64,000 bases of DNA from Streptomyces sp. BHT-5-2 (GCF_019774615.1 NZ_CP081496.1:3348001-3412000); one strand, 5' to 3'. Positions 44,155 to 53,358 are shown, counted from the stretch's first letter. Notes: generated by a model from the sequence alone, not told the origin. Translations and numbers: made by a program.

Positions 44155-47100
44155 CTCACGCTGGAGGCCCCATGGCTGACGCGACCGACAACCGGCCCCC
44201 CGGCCGCGGCACCCGTTGGTCCGCGCCGCACGACGCCCTGCCACTGTCCGCCGTACAAGAGGCCATGTGGATCTCCTGGCAGCGCGATCCCGAGGCGTTG
44301 ACACACGTCGTACCACTGACCCTGGAAGTCAGCGGCGACCTGGACACCGAGCGGCTGCGGGCGGCCGTCACCGAACTGGCCCGCCGCCACCCCATGCTGC
44401 GGGCCCGCGTCGAGCCGGGCGCCACGGGCACCCGCCTGACCTGGGCCGGGACACCACCCGTCCCGTTCACGGTCCATGCCGTCAGCGCCGCCGACGACGG
44501 TGCCGTCGTGGCCGCCCGCCGGCCCCTCGACCTGAGCCGCGGCCCGCTGGCCCGCGCCGAGGTACTGCGCGGCCCGGACCGCACCGTGGTGCTGCTCACC
44601 ATCCACCACCTGGTCCTGGACGGCGCCACGATCCCACTGCTCCTCGACGACCTACGCCGCGCCTACGCCGGAGAGCCGCTCGGCGAGCCGGACGCCCCCG
44701 GCCCGCTCATCGCCCACGCCCGGCGCTCGTGGGAACTGGCCCTCGGCGCCGACGGCGCGCCGCTGCGCGCGTACTGGCGCACCGCGCTCGCGGGGAGCAC
44801 CGCCCCGGCCCGCCCGCTGCCCGTACGGGCCGAGCCGACCGGCTACCGTCAGTGGCCGTGTGCCGTCGACCCCGAACTGGTCGGGCGCGTCCGGAAGCTG
44901 GCCCGCGAACTGGACGTCACGTACTTCACGGTCATGTTCGCCGCCCTCTTCGTCACCGTGCACCGCCACACCGCCGCCGACGACCTCATCGTCTCCGCGC
45001 CCTACCACGGACGGTCCGACCCCGCCCTCGCCGAGCGGACCGGCTGCTTCGTCAACGTCCTGCCCTACCGCGAGCGGTTGCCCGGTGCCCGCACCTACGC
45101 GGAGCTGCTGACCGGCCTGCGCGCCCAGGTGCGCACCGGCACCACGCACGGTGAGCTGCCGCTGCCCGCGATCCTGCGGGCCGCGGACCTGGCGGCACCG
45201 GCCGAGCGGGCCCGTACCCACCAAGTGGTCTTCTCATACACCCAGTTCGGGAACCACGAAGGCACGGGCGGGCGCGGCCCCGACGTGAGCCGGCTCGCGC
45301 TGACCGGCGGGGGCACCCGCTGCGAGCTGCGGCTCCTGGACGTGGCCGACGTGGCGGACTACCGGCTCAGCGCCCTGCTCGTCGAGGACGGCCGCGGCAG
45401 CCGCATGCTGTGGAAGGACCCGCACGGCACCCTGGGCGAGGATCTGCTCGCCTCACTGGCCCGCGACCACCTGGCCGTCGTGGCGGACATGGTCGACGCC
45501 CCGCACCGCACCCTCGCCGAGGCCCGGGACCTGCTGCCCGCGCTCGGCGTCCCGCCCGCGTCCGCCGACGCCGCGGGGCCCGCGCCGACCACCGCGGACG
45601 GGCCCCGTCCGGACGGGCCACCCGCACCAACTCCGCTCCCCCGTACGCCCGTTGCGTCCCTGGCCTCGCCCACCGCCGCCGCGCTCGCCGAGGTCTGGCG
45701 GCAGGTCCTGGGCGTGGCGGTGACCTCGGCCGAGGACTCCTTCTTCGAGATGGGCGGGCACTCCCTGCTCGCCACCACGCTGCTGACCCGGATCGGCCGG
45801 CGCTTCGGCGTCGAGCTGTCCCTGCGGGAACTCTTCAGCCACCCCGGCTTCGGCGAGCTGGTCCAGGCCATCGACGCCGGGCGGGCCCCCGCTCCGGCCG
45901 AGGACCTGTCCGGGGTCCGGCCCGCGGACGCCCCGGCGGCCCGCCCCACGCCCGGCGAGGCGTTCCCGGCGTCCGGTTTCCAGGAGAGCATCTGGCTCGC
46001 CCAGCGCCTGGACCCCGTCCACGCGACCTATCACGTACCGCTGTCCTGGGACGTGACGGGAGACCTGGATCCGTCGGCGCTGCGCCGCGCGCTCGCCCTG
46101 CTGATCTCCCGGCACGAGATCCTGCGCACCCGCTTCGTCGACCGCGACGGCCGCCTGTACCAGGACGTCACCGGTCCGTGGACGCCCGACGTGGAGCAGG
46201 TCGACCTCAGCCGGTGCGGCACGGCCGAGCGCGAGGGGCGGCTGCGGCGCTGGGCGGCCGACGCCGCGCACGACCTGGTGCCGCGCAGCGGACGGCTGCT
46301 GCGTGCCGCGCTGTTCACGGTGGCGCCGCACCGCCACACCCTGGCGCTGTGCGTCCATCACCTCGTCCTCGACGGCGAGTCGGTGCCGCTGCTCGTACGG
46401 GAGTTGGAGCGCTGTTACGCGGCGGCCGAACCGGGGGCGGCCCTGCCACCGGCGCCGCCGCACCAGTACCGCGACCTGGTGGCCGCCGAGCGGAGCGGCT
46501 CGCGGACGGCGGCCGACCTCGCGTACTGGCGGGACCGGCTGGCGGGCGCCCCCAGCTCCTTGGACCTTGGCGCACCCTCCGCCCCCGAGCCCCTGGGGAA
46601 CCTCGGGCTGCGGCTGGCGCCCGGCCTGGCCCGCCAACTGCTGCCCGTGCAGCGGGCCGAGAAGACCTCGGCCTTCATCATTCAGGCCACGGCGGTCGCC
46701 GCGGCGCTGCACCGCTGGACCGGGCGCCCGGACCTGACCTTCGGCATCCCGGTGGCCAGCCGTGGCGAGACCGGCTTCCAGGACGTCATCGGACCGTGCC
46801 TGAACACGCTGGTGCTGCGCTCCCACTGCACGCGCGAGACGTCACTCGCCGCACTGCTGCGGGCGGTTCGGGAGGACGTCATCGCGGCCTTCGAGCACCG
46901 CGCGGCCCCGTTCGACGACGTGGTGCGCGCCCTCGCGCCGACGCGGTCACCCGGGCACACGCCGTACGTCGACGTCCTGCTCAACAGCGTCAGCCTGACC
47001 CACTGGTCGGGGACGCTCGGCGGGGCCGAGCTGACTCCGGTGGACTTCGTCGCCGAGCGCACGGAAACCAGTAAGTTCCCGCTCACCATCACCTTCGCGG

Positions 47101-47282
47101 AAAACAGCGCCGCGCTACGGGGCTCGGTGGCCTATCGCGGCGACCGGATCAGTGGCGTGGCCGCCGGGAAACTGGCGGATGAACTCTCCGTAATTCTCCA
47201 TGAATTCGGCGAACTCCTCCCACGGCCGGTGATCACTCCGCAGCCCCTCGAACTCTCGGGAAGGATCCGCGAGAACTCATGA
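44151..47282 (+). CDS. NRPS protein C-PCP-C without an A domain
   Basis: A 1043-residue protein. First condensation domain about 25-440 with IHHLVLDG (H152); PCP about 505-580 with MGGHSLLA (S538); second condensation domain about 605-1030 with VHHLVLDG (H736). Both His motifs are intact, so both C domains may be active. The PCP must be loaded in trans, most simply by the threonine-type A domain just upstream. With no TE following, the second C domain may release or cyclise the chain by attack of an amine or hydroxyl. Start ATG 44151 overlaps the A-domain stop; ATG 44172, with GGAGG at the right distance, is a good alternative. Confidence 0.95.
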   Translation: MTHAGGPMADATDNRPPGRGTRWSAPHDALPLSAVQEAMWISWQRDPEALTHVVPLTLEVSGDLDTERLRAAVTELARRHPMLRARVEPGATGTRLTWAGTPPVPFTVHAVSAADDGAVVAARRPLDLSRGPLARAEVLRGPDRTVVLLTIHHLVLDGATIPLLLDDLRRAYAGEPLGEPDAPGPLIAHARRSWELALGADGAPLRAYWRTALAGSTAPARPLPVRAEPTGYRQWPCAVDPELVGRVRKLARELDVTYFTVMFAALFVTVHRHTAADDLIVSAPYHGRSDPALAERTGCFVNVLPYRERLPGARTYAELLTGLRAQVRTGTTHGELPLPAILRAADLAAPAERARTHQVVFSYTQFGNHEGTGGRGPDVSRLALTGGGTRCELRLLDVADVADYRLSALLVEDGRGSRMLWKDPHGTLGEDLLASLARDHLAVVADMVDAPHRTLAEARDLLPALGVPPASADAAGPAPTTADGPRPDGPPAPTPLPRTPVASLASPTAAALAEVWRQVLGVAVTSAEDSFFEMGGHSLLATTLLTRIGRRFGVELSLRELFSHPGFGELVQAIDAGRAPAPAEDLSGVRPADAPAARPTPGEAFPASGFQESIWLAQRLDPVHATYHVPLSWDVTGDLDPSALRRALALLISRHEILRTRFVDRDGRLYQDVTGPWTPDVEQVDLSRCGTAEREGRLRRWAADAAHDLVPRSGRLLRAALFTVAPHRHTLALCVHHLVLDGESVPLLVRELERCYAAAEPGAALPPAPPHQYRDLVAAERSGSRTAADLAYWRDRLAGAPSSLDLGAPSAPEPLGNLGLRLAPGLARQLLPVQRAEKTSAFIIQATAVAAALHRWTGRPDLTFGIPVASRGETGFQDVIGPCLNTLVLRSHCTRETSLAALLRAVREDVIAAFEHRAAPFDDVVRALAPTRSPGHTPYVDVLLNSVSLTHWSGTLGGAELTPVDFVAERTETSKFPLTITFAENSAALRGSVAYRGDRISGVAAGKLADELSVILHEFGELLPRPVITPQPLELSGRIRENS

Positions 47283-48166
47283 ACACATTCCGGTTCGGGG
47301 TCAATCTGAATTCTGCGACGGGACACCAGGAATGGACGGACAAGTGCCGCGCCGCGGAGGCGCTCGGCTATGACGTCCTCACCGTGCCGGATCACCTCGG
47401 TGTACAGGCCCCCTTTCCCGCGCTGGTCGCCGCGGCCTCGGTGACCGAGCGGGTGCGGGTGGCCCCCTTCGTACTCAACAGCGCCTTCTGGAACTCCGTT
47501 CTGCTGGCCCGCGAGGTGATGACGACGGACCGGCTCACCGACCGGCGGCTCGACGTGGGGCTGGGCACCGGATACGTCCGCGCGGAGTTCGAGAAGGCCG
47601 GCCTGGAATGGGGTACGGCCGGAAGCCGGGTGGACCGCCTGGAGGCGACGGTCACCGAACTGACACGGCTGCTGGACAACCCCCGTGAACTCGGCGACAC
47701 CCAGCCCCCGTTCCGGCCTCCCATAGTGATCGGCGGCAACGGCGACCGGGTGCTGCGGCTGGCCGCGCGGCATGCCGACATCGTCGCGTTCACCGGCGCC
47801 GCCCTCAAACGCGGTGCACGGCGGGGCACGTTGGAGCTGCTGGACGCCGTCGCGGTCGCGGAACGGGTCGACTACTTCGAGCGGGTGGCCGGGGAGCGCG
47901 CCGCCGGCGTCGAGCGCAACATCCTGGTCCAGGCGGTGGTGGTGACGCCCCGCCGCCGGGAGGCGGCCGAGGCGCTGAGCCGCCGGATGCCGCACCTGAC
48001 GGCCGAGCGAGCCGCGGACGCGCCCACGGTGCTGATCGGTTCCGTGAAGGAGATCACAGCCCAACTCCTGGAGCGGCGCGATCGATTCGGTTTCTCGTAC
48101 ATCAGCGTGCATGAATCGGCCATGCGCGATTTCGCACCGGTGGTCGAATCGCTCGCCGGACGGTGA
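47279..48166 (+). CDS. LLM-class F420/flavin-dependent oxidoreductase
   Basis: A 295-residue luciferase-like TIM-barrel protein: FRFGVNLNSATG at the start, VLTVPDHLGVQAPFPALVAA, ERVRVAPFVLNSAFWNSVLLARE, and RLDVGLGTGYVRAEFEKAG. It resembles the F420-dependent subgroup of about 300 residues. Its start overlaps the C-PCP-C stop by ATGA, so it belongs to the operon and probably modifies the peptide or an amino acid building block by oxidation or reduction; which one is not visible. A terminator follows 16 bases after the stop. Confidence 0.92.
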   Translation: MNTFRFGVNLNSATGHQEWTDKCRAAEALGYDVLTVPDHLGVQAPFPALVAAASVTERVRVAPFVLNSAFWNSVLLAREVMTTDRLTDRRLDVGLGTGYVRAEFEKAGLEWGTAGSRVDRLEATVTELTRLLDNPRELGDTQPPFRPPIVIGGNGDRVLRLAARHADIVAFTGAALKRGARRGTLELLDAVAVAERVDYFERVAGERAAGVERNILVQAVVVTPRRREAAEALSRRMPHLTAERAADAPTVLIGSVKEITAQLLERRDRFGFSYISVHESAMRDFAPVVESLAGR

Positions 48167-48181
48167 TCCACCGGGCGACGC

Positions 48182-48213
48182 TGCCGGGGCCGAGGAGCAC
48201 CAAGGCCCCGGCG
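48182..48213 (+). terminator. terminator of the NRPS/PKS operon
   Basis: Perfect 9-bp stem gccggggcc / ggccccggc (48183-48191 and 48204-48212) just after the last operon gene, separating it from the regulator gene. Confidence 0.8.
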
Positions 48214-48360
48214 CTACCCCCGTATACGGGTGACTGAAAACAACCACCCCAAGTGGGCGTCCCAGGCCAGAGTTTAACACCCCCTATATCGAATACAGGA
48301 TTCCGCTCGGGTTACATTGGGTGCCGACCACATGACCCGTGCATGCGAGGGATTACCGGA

Positions 48361-49116
48361 ATGCGTCCGCACACGCGCCGCATTCCGGTACGGCATGACA
48401 CGGCTCTGCGCAACGGGCTGCCCCTCCTGACGGGTGGGGCAGCCCGATTACGCGGGGTGCGCATCAGGGGGGAATCCTTGGGAAATCCGATTGCCGTAGC
48501 CGTGCTCGCCGATGACCCCATCACGGAAGAGGGAGCCATTGCGCGGTTGACTTCGTACGAAGAAATCGCGCCGCGTTCTCTGGACTACCGGACCGCTGAC
48601 GTGCTGCTCGGGCTGGCCAACGAAGTGACCGGGAACATGTTGACGAGAGTGGAGCGCGTGCGCCGCGAGAACACGCGCAACGGTCGCCGGCTCCCCGTAG
48701 TGCTCGTCGCCAACGAATTCCCGGAACACTCCATGCTGCGCGCGATCGGCCTGGGACTGGTCAACCTGCTGCACCGGCGCAACAGCAGCTTCGACGTCAT
48801 CGTGCGCGCCGTCGTGGCGGCCGCACGCGGTCACGCGAAACCGGGCGACGGCGTGCAGCAGCGGCTGATCAGCCAGATCCACGCTCTCCGGGACAACGCC
48901 CTGATCCCGCACGGCCTCAACGTCGCGGGCCTCGCGGCCAGAGAGGTCAAGGTGCTCGGACTGCTCGCCGACGGTCTGAGCACCAAAGAGGTGGCGGAAA
49001 AGATCGGCTGCTCCGAGCGCACGATCAAGAGCGTCATCCACGAGCTGGTGGCCCGCCACAATCTGCGAAACCGCACCCATGCCGTGGCCTTCGCCCTGCG
49101 TACCGGCGTGCTGTGA
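48361..49116 (+). CDS. LuxR/NarL-type regulator with atypical receiver domain
   Basis: The C-terminal 65 residues form a LuxR HTH (LAAREVKVLGLLADGLSTKEVA then ERTIKSVIHELV). The N-terminal part (NPIAVAVLADDPITEEGAI on) looks like a receiver domain, but the phospho-acceptor region (LDYRTADVLLGLA) is unusual, so it may be an orphan, ligand-sensing type. Start ATG 48361 has GAGGGA upstream; TTG 48478 with AGGGGGGAA is the main rival and would trim 39 residues. With the longer start, residue 30 is a TTA leucine codon (48448-48450), giving possible bldA control. It is separated from the operon by a terminator and probably regulates it. Confidence 0.88.
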   Translation: MRPHTRRIPVRHDTALRNGLPLLTGGAARLRGVRIRGESLGNPIAVAVLADDPITEEGAIARLTSYEEIAPRSLDYRTADVLLGLANEVTGNMLTRVERVRRENTRNGRRLPVVLVANEFPEHSMLRAIGLGLVNLLHRRNSSFDVIVRAVVAAARGHAKPGDGVQQRLISQIHALRDNALIPHGLNVAGLAAREVKVLGLLADGLSTKEVAEKIGCSERTIKSVIHELVARHNLRNRTHAVAFALRTGVL

Positions 49117-49131
49117 CCCGACGCCCCGACC

Positions 49132-49270
49132 TCACGGTGCTTTCCTGGCCTCGGTGTGCTCGGTGGCCTCGCAGTGCTTCTTGATGAGGCCGTAGAAGCG
49201 CACGCGGGTGTCGAGGTCGTAGACGGGTGTGGTTCAGCACGAGTTCGTCCGCTCCGGTCTGTGCGACATC
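49132..49270 (-). pseudogene. C-terminal fragment, possibly of a flavin-dependent (LLM) oxidoreductase
   Basis: Two short frames, TGADELVLNH then VYDLDTRVRFYGLIKKHCE, read as the end of an LLM-class protein with a 1-nt shift between them. The rest is lost. Tentative. Confidence 0.33.
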
Positions 49271-49373
49271 CCATGAGTTCCACTGAGCCCTGCTGAGTCA
49301 TTGCCCCCGTGGCCAGAGTGTCCTGTCTCCTTGGGGTGTTCTTCGTGCCGGTGACGTAGATTGCTGGGCCGAC

Positions 49374-49420
49374 ATGCGCACGCCACACGTCCTGCGGCAT
49401 TTCTGCGCGTCCGAGCTCGG
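49374..49420 (+). pseudogene. tyrosine recombinase HxxR-motif scrap
   Basis: Fifteen residues (RTPHVLRHFCASELG) match the catalytic HxxR box of integrases, with nothing recognisable on either side. It is short, so this is a suggestion only. Confidence 0.4.
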
Positions 49421-49513
49421 TTACGCGTCGTGGCTGGGAGTCCGTTCCCGGAGCGGCAGCACCGAGGGGACGCGCCGGCTGCCTTGCGGGGGTGACCGCG
49501 TCCTCCCGTCCTG

Positions 49514-50470
49514 TCAGGGCAGGAGGACGATGCGGGTGTCGGTCGGGGTGTTGGTGGCCCAGGCAGTCCCGACTTCGCTCAGAGGTATGGCCAGGGTCTC
49601 GATCGTCAGGTTGTCGGTGGGGAGCCGGTCGACGAGTTCCCGGTGGGCGGTATGCATCTCGACGGGTGGGACGGAGCCCTGGCCACTGCCGCGGAAGTCG
49701 ATGTTGGCCTTGCGCAAGGTGGCCCCGGGGAGGGTGATGTCGGGGCCGGCCATGGCGCCGACGTGGACCCAGCGTAGGCGGGTGGCCGGATCGGTGCGGG
49801 CGTCGGAGAGTGCGGCCAGGGCGACTTCGGTGGGGTGGCCCCAGAGGTAGTCGACGACCACGTCGGCGTTGGCGGCCGTCTCGGCAAGGCGTGCGGCGAT
49901 GGTGTCGTCGGCGGCGGTGAGTGCGACGGTGTGGTCCGCGCCGAGGGCCGGGAGCCCGGCCAAGGTGTGGGCGTTGCGGCCGGTGGCAGTGATGGTGCCC
50001 GCGCCGAGAAGGCGCGCGAGCTGGACGGCCATCTGTCCGGCGTTGCCGGTGGCGCCGAGGATCAGGACGCGCTCGCCGGGCTTCAGTCCGGCGCGGTGTG
50101 TCAGGGCGAGCCAGGCGGACATGGCCGGGTTCATCGCCCCGGCCACCATGACGTCGTCAACGCCCTCGGGTAGGGGGACCAGCTGGCTGGCGGGGACGGC
50201 GACGAACTCGGCCATGCTCCCGTTCGGTGCCCTCAGGCCACTGAAGAAGACGCGGGTGCCCTCCGGGGTCCGGCCCACACCGTCGAAGCCGGGGATCAGA
50301 GGCAGGGTCTGGTCGCTGGTGTAGTGGGTGCCCGCGGCGCCGGACCGGACGCGCGGATGGAGACCGGCGGCGAGCACTCGGATGAGCACCTCGCCCTCGG
50401 CGGGCCTCGGGTCGGGGTGTTGCTGGTAGCGCGGCGGTCGCCCGAACGCGGTGACTACTGCGGCATGCAT
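49514..50470 (-). CDS. MDR-family quinone oxidoreductase-like protein
   Basis: A 318-residue medium-chain dehydrogenase without the structural zinc lobe: GroES-like start (GEVLIRVLAAGLHPRVRSG), PGFDGVGR, and the nucleotide-binding segment GERVLILGATGNAGQMAVQLAR, as in NADPH-dependent quinone reductases. The substrate is unknown. It is followed on the same strand by... nothing coding, and preceded by the dehydrogenase at 50513 with a 42-base gap, so the two probably share a transcript starting near 51500. Confidence 0.92.
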   Translation of the reverse strand: MHAAVVTAFGRPPRYQQHPDPRPAEGEVLIRVLAAGLHPRVRSGAAGTHYTSDQTLPLIPGFDGVGRTPEGTRVFFSGLRAPNGSMAEFVAVPASQLVPLPEGVDDVMVAGAMNPAMSAWLALTHRAGLKPGERVLILGATGNAGQMAVQLARLLGAGTITATGRNAHTLAGLPALGADHTVALTAADDTIAARLAETAANADVVVDYLWGHPTEVALAALSDARTDPATRLRWVHVGAMAGPDITLPGATLRKANIDFRGSGQGSVPPVEMHTAHRELVDRLPTDNLTIETLAIPLSEVGTAWATNTPTDTRIVLLP

Positions 50471-50512
50471 GGGAGCTCCCTTCGTGTGCTGTGCTTGCGA
50501 CGGCGGTGTGTG

Positions 50513-51439
50513 TCAGTCGACTTGATCCATCCGGTGCTCGGGCTGGAGGGTGAGCCCGGACCGGCGTGCCTGCTCAAGCACCAGCACGGCGAAGTCCTCG
50601 TCGTGGTAGCCCGCGCCGACCGCCGATGTCACGAGTTGCGCGGCGTCCGCCGTGACCGGCATGGGCACGATCAACTCACGCGCGGCGGCCAGCGCGAGCT
50701 CAAGGTCCTTGCTCAGCAGCGGTGGTGTGAAGGTCGGGGTGAAGTCCAGCTCCACCAGCGCCTGGGTCTTGGACCGGGTGAAGTGCGAGCCCAGCACCGA
50801 GTTGTTGAGGAATTCCAGGAAAGCGGACCGGGAGATGCCTGCCTTGTTCGCCAGCACGGTGACCTCTGCCAACGACTGGGCGAGGACTCCGAGCATCGCG
50901 TTGTGGCAGATCTTGACCAGTCGGGCCTCTTCCTGTTCTCCCACATGGGTCGCCTTGGCGGCCAACCGCTCCAGTACCGGCCGGGCGTTGGAGTACGCGC
51001 CTTTGGGCCCGGACACGGCCAGTGTGGCCATGCCGTCCGCAACCGCGTAAGGGTTACCGCTGACCGGAGCCGCCAGGAATGCGGTTCCTCGCTCGCGGCC
51101 GGCCTGACGCACCCGTGACGATGCCTCGGCCGACACCGTCGAGCAGTCGATCAGCACTCCGGGTGCCGGCTCGCCCCGCAGCACTCCGTCCTGGCCACTG
51201 GTCACGGCCAGCAGGTCGTCGGAGGCCGAGACCATGGTGAACACCAGGTCGCAATCGGCCAGGTCCACCGGCCGGTCAACCACCGTGGCGCCGTCCTCGG
51301 CGAGCGCCTCGGCCTTGGCGCGCGTGCGGTTGTAGACAGCAACCTGGTAACCGGCGGCCAGCAGCCGCCGGCCCATCGCGACACCCATCCGGCCGGCTCC
51401 GATCCAGCCGATCCGCGGCATGCCGTTCTCTTCGGTCAT
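50513..51439 (-). CDS. NAD(P)-dependent beta-hydroxyacid dehydrogenase-like oxidoreductase
   Basis: A 308-residue protein of the 6-phosphogluconate/3-hydroxyisobutyrate dehydrogenase type: Rossmann motif IGWIGAGRMGVAMGRRL, the family DCSTVSAE segment, PVSGNPYAVADG, and the catalytic Lys region VKICHNAMLG. Start 51439 is chosen because GAGGGAG lies 7 bases upstream and the Rossmann fold follows directly. It is divergent from a LysR regulator with a clear operator between, and is probably co-transcribed with the MDR protein. Confidence 0.92.
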   Translation of the reverse strand: MTEENGMPRIGWIGAGRMGVAMGRRLLAAGYQVAVYNRTRAKAEALAEDGATVVDRPVDLADCDLVFTMVSASDDLLAVTSGQDGVLRGEPAPGVLIDCSTVSAEASSRVRQAGRERGTAFLAAPVSGNPYAVADGMATLAVSGPKGAYSNARPVLERLAAKATHVGEQEEARLVKICHNAMLGVLAQSLAEVTVLANKAGISRSAFLEFLNNSVLGSHFTRSKTQALVELDFTPTFTPPLLSKDLELALAAARELIVPMPVTADAAQLVTSAVGAGYHDEDFAVLVLEQARRSGLTLQPEHRMDQVD

Positions 51440-51550
51440 GGTCAGCTCCCTCGCGTCCTTCATGTCGTTCACGTCTTTCAGCTCCTTCGCCGGATGAGCC
51501 GGTAACGCCATCGACTCTGCCGTCGGGCATGCATCACGTCCAACGAAAGG

Positions 51551-51571
51551 TCGCGATATGACACATCGCGA
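51551..51571. promoter_or_regulatory. palindromic operator for the LysR regulator
   Basis: A perfect inverted repeat TCGCGAT-N7-ATCGCGA lies 18 bases before the LysR start and about 112 bases before the divergent dehydrogenase, the normal place and size (7-bp arms, 21 bp total) for a LysR recognition site. A further half site, GGCGATAA, follows at 51575. Confidence 0.82.
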
Positions 51572-51588
51572 ATGGCGATAATGAACGG

Positions 51589-52491
51589 ATGGAGTTACGG
51601 CAGCTGGAGTATTTCGTCGCGGTGGCCGACGAGTTGAGTTTTTCGCGCGGAGCACGGCGGTCGCACACCGTTCAGTCCGCGGTCTCCGCGGCGATCGCCA
51701 GGCTTGAACGCGAGCTGCGCGTCGAGCTGTTCGACCGCTCCAAACGTCAGATCGCCCTCACCCCGGCTGGGGCGGCGCTGCTGCCCGAGGCCAGGGCGAC
51801 CCTGGAGGCCGGTCGACGGGCGCGCGACAGCGTGGCGACCGGCCGTGGGTATCTGCACGGCGCCGTCATGCTGGGGGTCCTCATGTCCACCGGGCCGTTG
51901 GACGTACCGGCCGTGCTCGGACGTTTCCACCGGGCGCATCCGCGGGTGACGGTGCAGCTGCGGCAGGCGGCGGCCGGGTCGGTCGGTCATATCCGGGCCG
52001 TCGCCGACAGCGAGCTCGATCTCGCCCTGGTCTCCCACACCGGTCCCGCGACCTCCTCGGTCGGTCTGCAACGGCTCGCCGAGGAACCGATGTGTATGGT
52101 CTGCCGGCCCGATCACCGCCTGGTCCGTCGGCGGCGGCTGGGCATTGCCGAACTGTCGGACGAGACCTTCATCGACTTCGCCCCCGGCTGGGGCAGCAGG
52201 GCCGCGACCGATACCGCCTTCCAGGCAGCGGGGCTGCCCCGATCGGTGCCGTTCGAAGTCGCCGACTACGCCACCGCCATGGGGCTGATCCGGCATGGCC
52301 TCGGTATCGCCCTGATGCCGGCCACCGCCGCGGCCCGGCAGACCGGACTGTCCGCCGTCCCCGTCACCGAGCCCGCGTTGACCTGGACGCTGTCGCTGGC
52401 CACCCGTGTCGGTCACATCTCACCGGCCGCCATGGCCTTGGCCGAGGAGATCCGCCTGGCAGCGAACGCACCAGCCGTGCGGTCGAATTAG
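51589..52491 (+). CDS. LysR family transcriptional regulator
   Basis: A 300-residue LysR protein: MELRQLEYFVAVADELSFSR, TVQSAVSAAIARLERELRV, then a PBP2-like effector domain. Probably represses or activates the divergent dehydrogenase/MDR pair through the palindrome at 51551-51571. Intact. Confidence 0.95.
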   Translation: MELRQLEYFVAVADELSFSRGARRSHTVQSAVSAAIARLERELRVELFDRSKRQIALTPAGAALLPEARATLEAGRRARDSVATGRGYLHGAVMLGVLMSTGPLDVPAVLGRFHRAHPRVTVQLRQAAAGSVGHIRAVADSELDLALVSHTGPATSSVGLQRLAEEPMCMVCRPDHRLVRRRRLGIAELSDETFIDFAPGWGSRAATDTAFQAAGLPRSVPFEVADYATAMGLIRHGLGIALMPATAAARQTGLSAVPVTEPALTWTLSLATRVGHISPAAMALAEEIRLAANAPAVRSN

Positions 52492-52694
52492 CCCTCGGCC
52501 TCCTAGAACGTCCGAGGGCTCGTCCACCGCCCAGCCCGCCGGGATACCGCACCCTGGCCAACTTCACCGGCCGTCGAACTCATCCCGGAGGCGGGCGGGC
52601 CCACTACGAAAATGCGCTGGCACTGCGCACCTGGCGCGACCCGACCCGCGACCGGGCACTCTCCAGGAAGACACAGGGAACCCTGAGTGATGGA

Positions 52695-53321
52695 TCCACC
52701 AGGCAGGCGCCAGCGCACCGGCCGCCGGGGAACGGTGAAGCCACCGCTGCCGTCGTGGGATCCGGCGACCGGGTCCTTGGCATCACCGGCGCCGAAGAAC
52801 ACGCCGTCGTTGATCGACCAGGACTGGACGAACTCGAACTGCCACCCCAGGTGGGCTCCGACCAAGGCGATCAACAGGCCGCGGTCGGCTCCGTCGTCCT
52901 CCAGAACACCGTCGGACAGTGGCGGGCAGTAAGACGGCGCCGCGTCTGATCATGCGGTGCAGACGCACCGCCCCGCCACCGAGGCGTCCCGGGGGTTGGT
53001 CCGGCGGATGCGGCAACCACCGGAAAGAGGAACCCGGTCGCGTCCTCCCGCGCGTACAAGAAGGTGTTGCGCCGGTCGGGGTCCGCGCCGAGGGCGGGGT
53101 CGTCGTGCCGCGGGCGCCCACGACTCCCCCAGCGGGCTGACCGGGTCGGCGACCAACCTCACCACCGCGCTCGCGCGCCGCATCAACTCCCGTCCATGCA
53201 CTCGGTCTTCGACGCGGAAGGCCAGGTAGGTCGCCGCGTAAGGAGTCGGCCGGGGGCTGAGCACGCCGCGCCGAATGTCGTCGAGTTCCAGTGGTGCGAC
53301 CGGCGTTTCGCTCACGGACAT
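52695..53321 (-). pseudogene. Dyp-type peroxidase, deleted and frameshifted
   Basis: An intact start (ATG 53321 behind AAGGAGGTG) reads LELDDIRRGVLSPRPTPYAA and ASAVVRLVADPVSPLGESW, the N-terminus of an actinobacterial Dyp-type peroxidase. The middle of the gene is missing. Pieces of the C-terminal half follow in other frames: NTFLYAREDATGFLFPVV, RRTNPRDASVAG with RLHRMIRRG, and NDGVFFGAGDAKDPVAGSH. The heme-binding core cannot be assembled in one frame. Confidence 0.75.
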
Positions 53322-53358
53322 CACCTCCTTGCCCCGCTCTCCGAGCCGGCCTGCGGCG

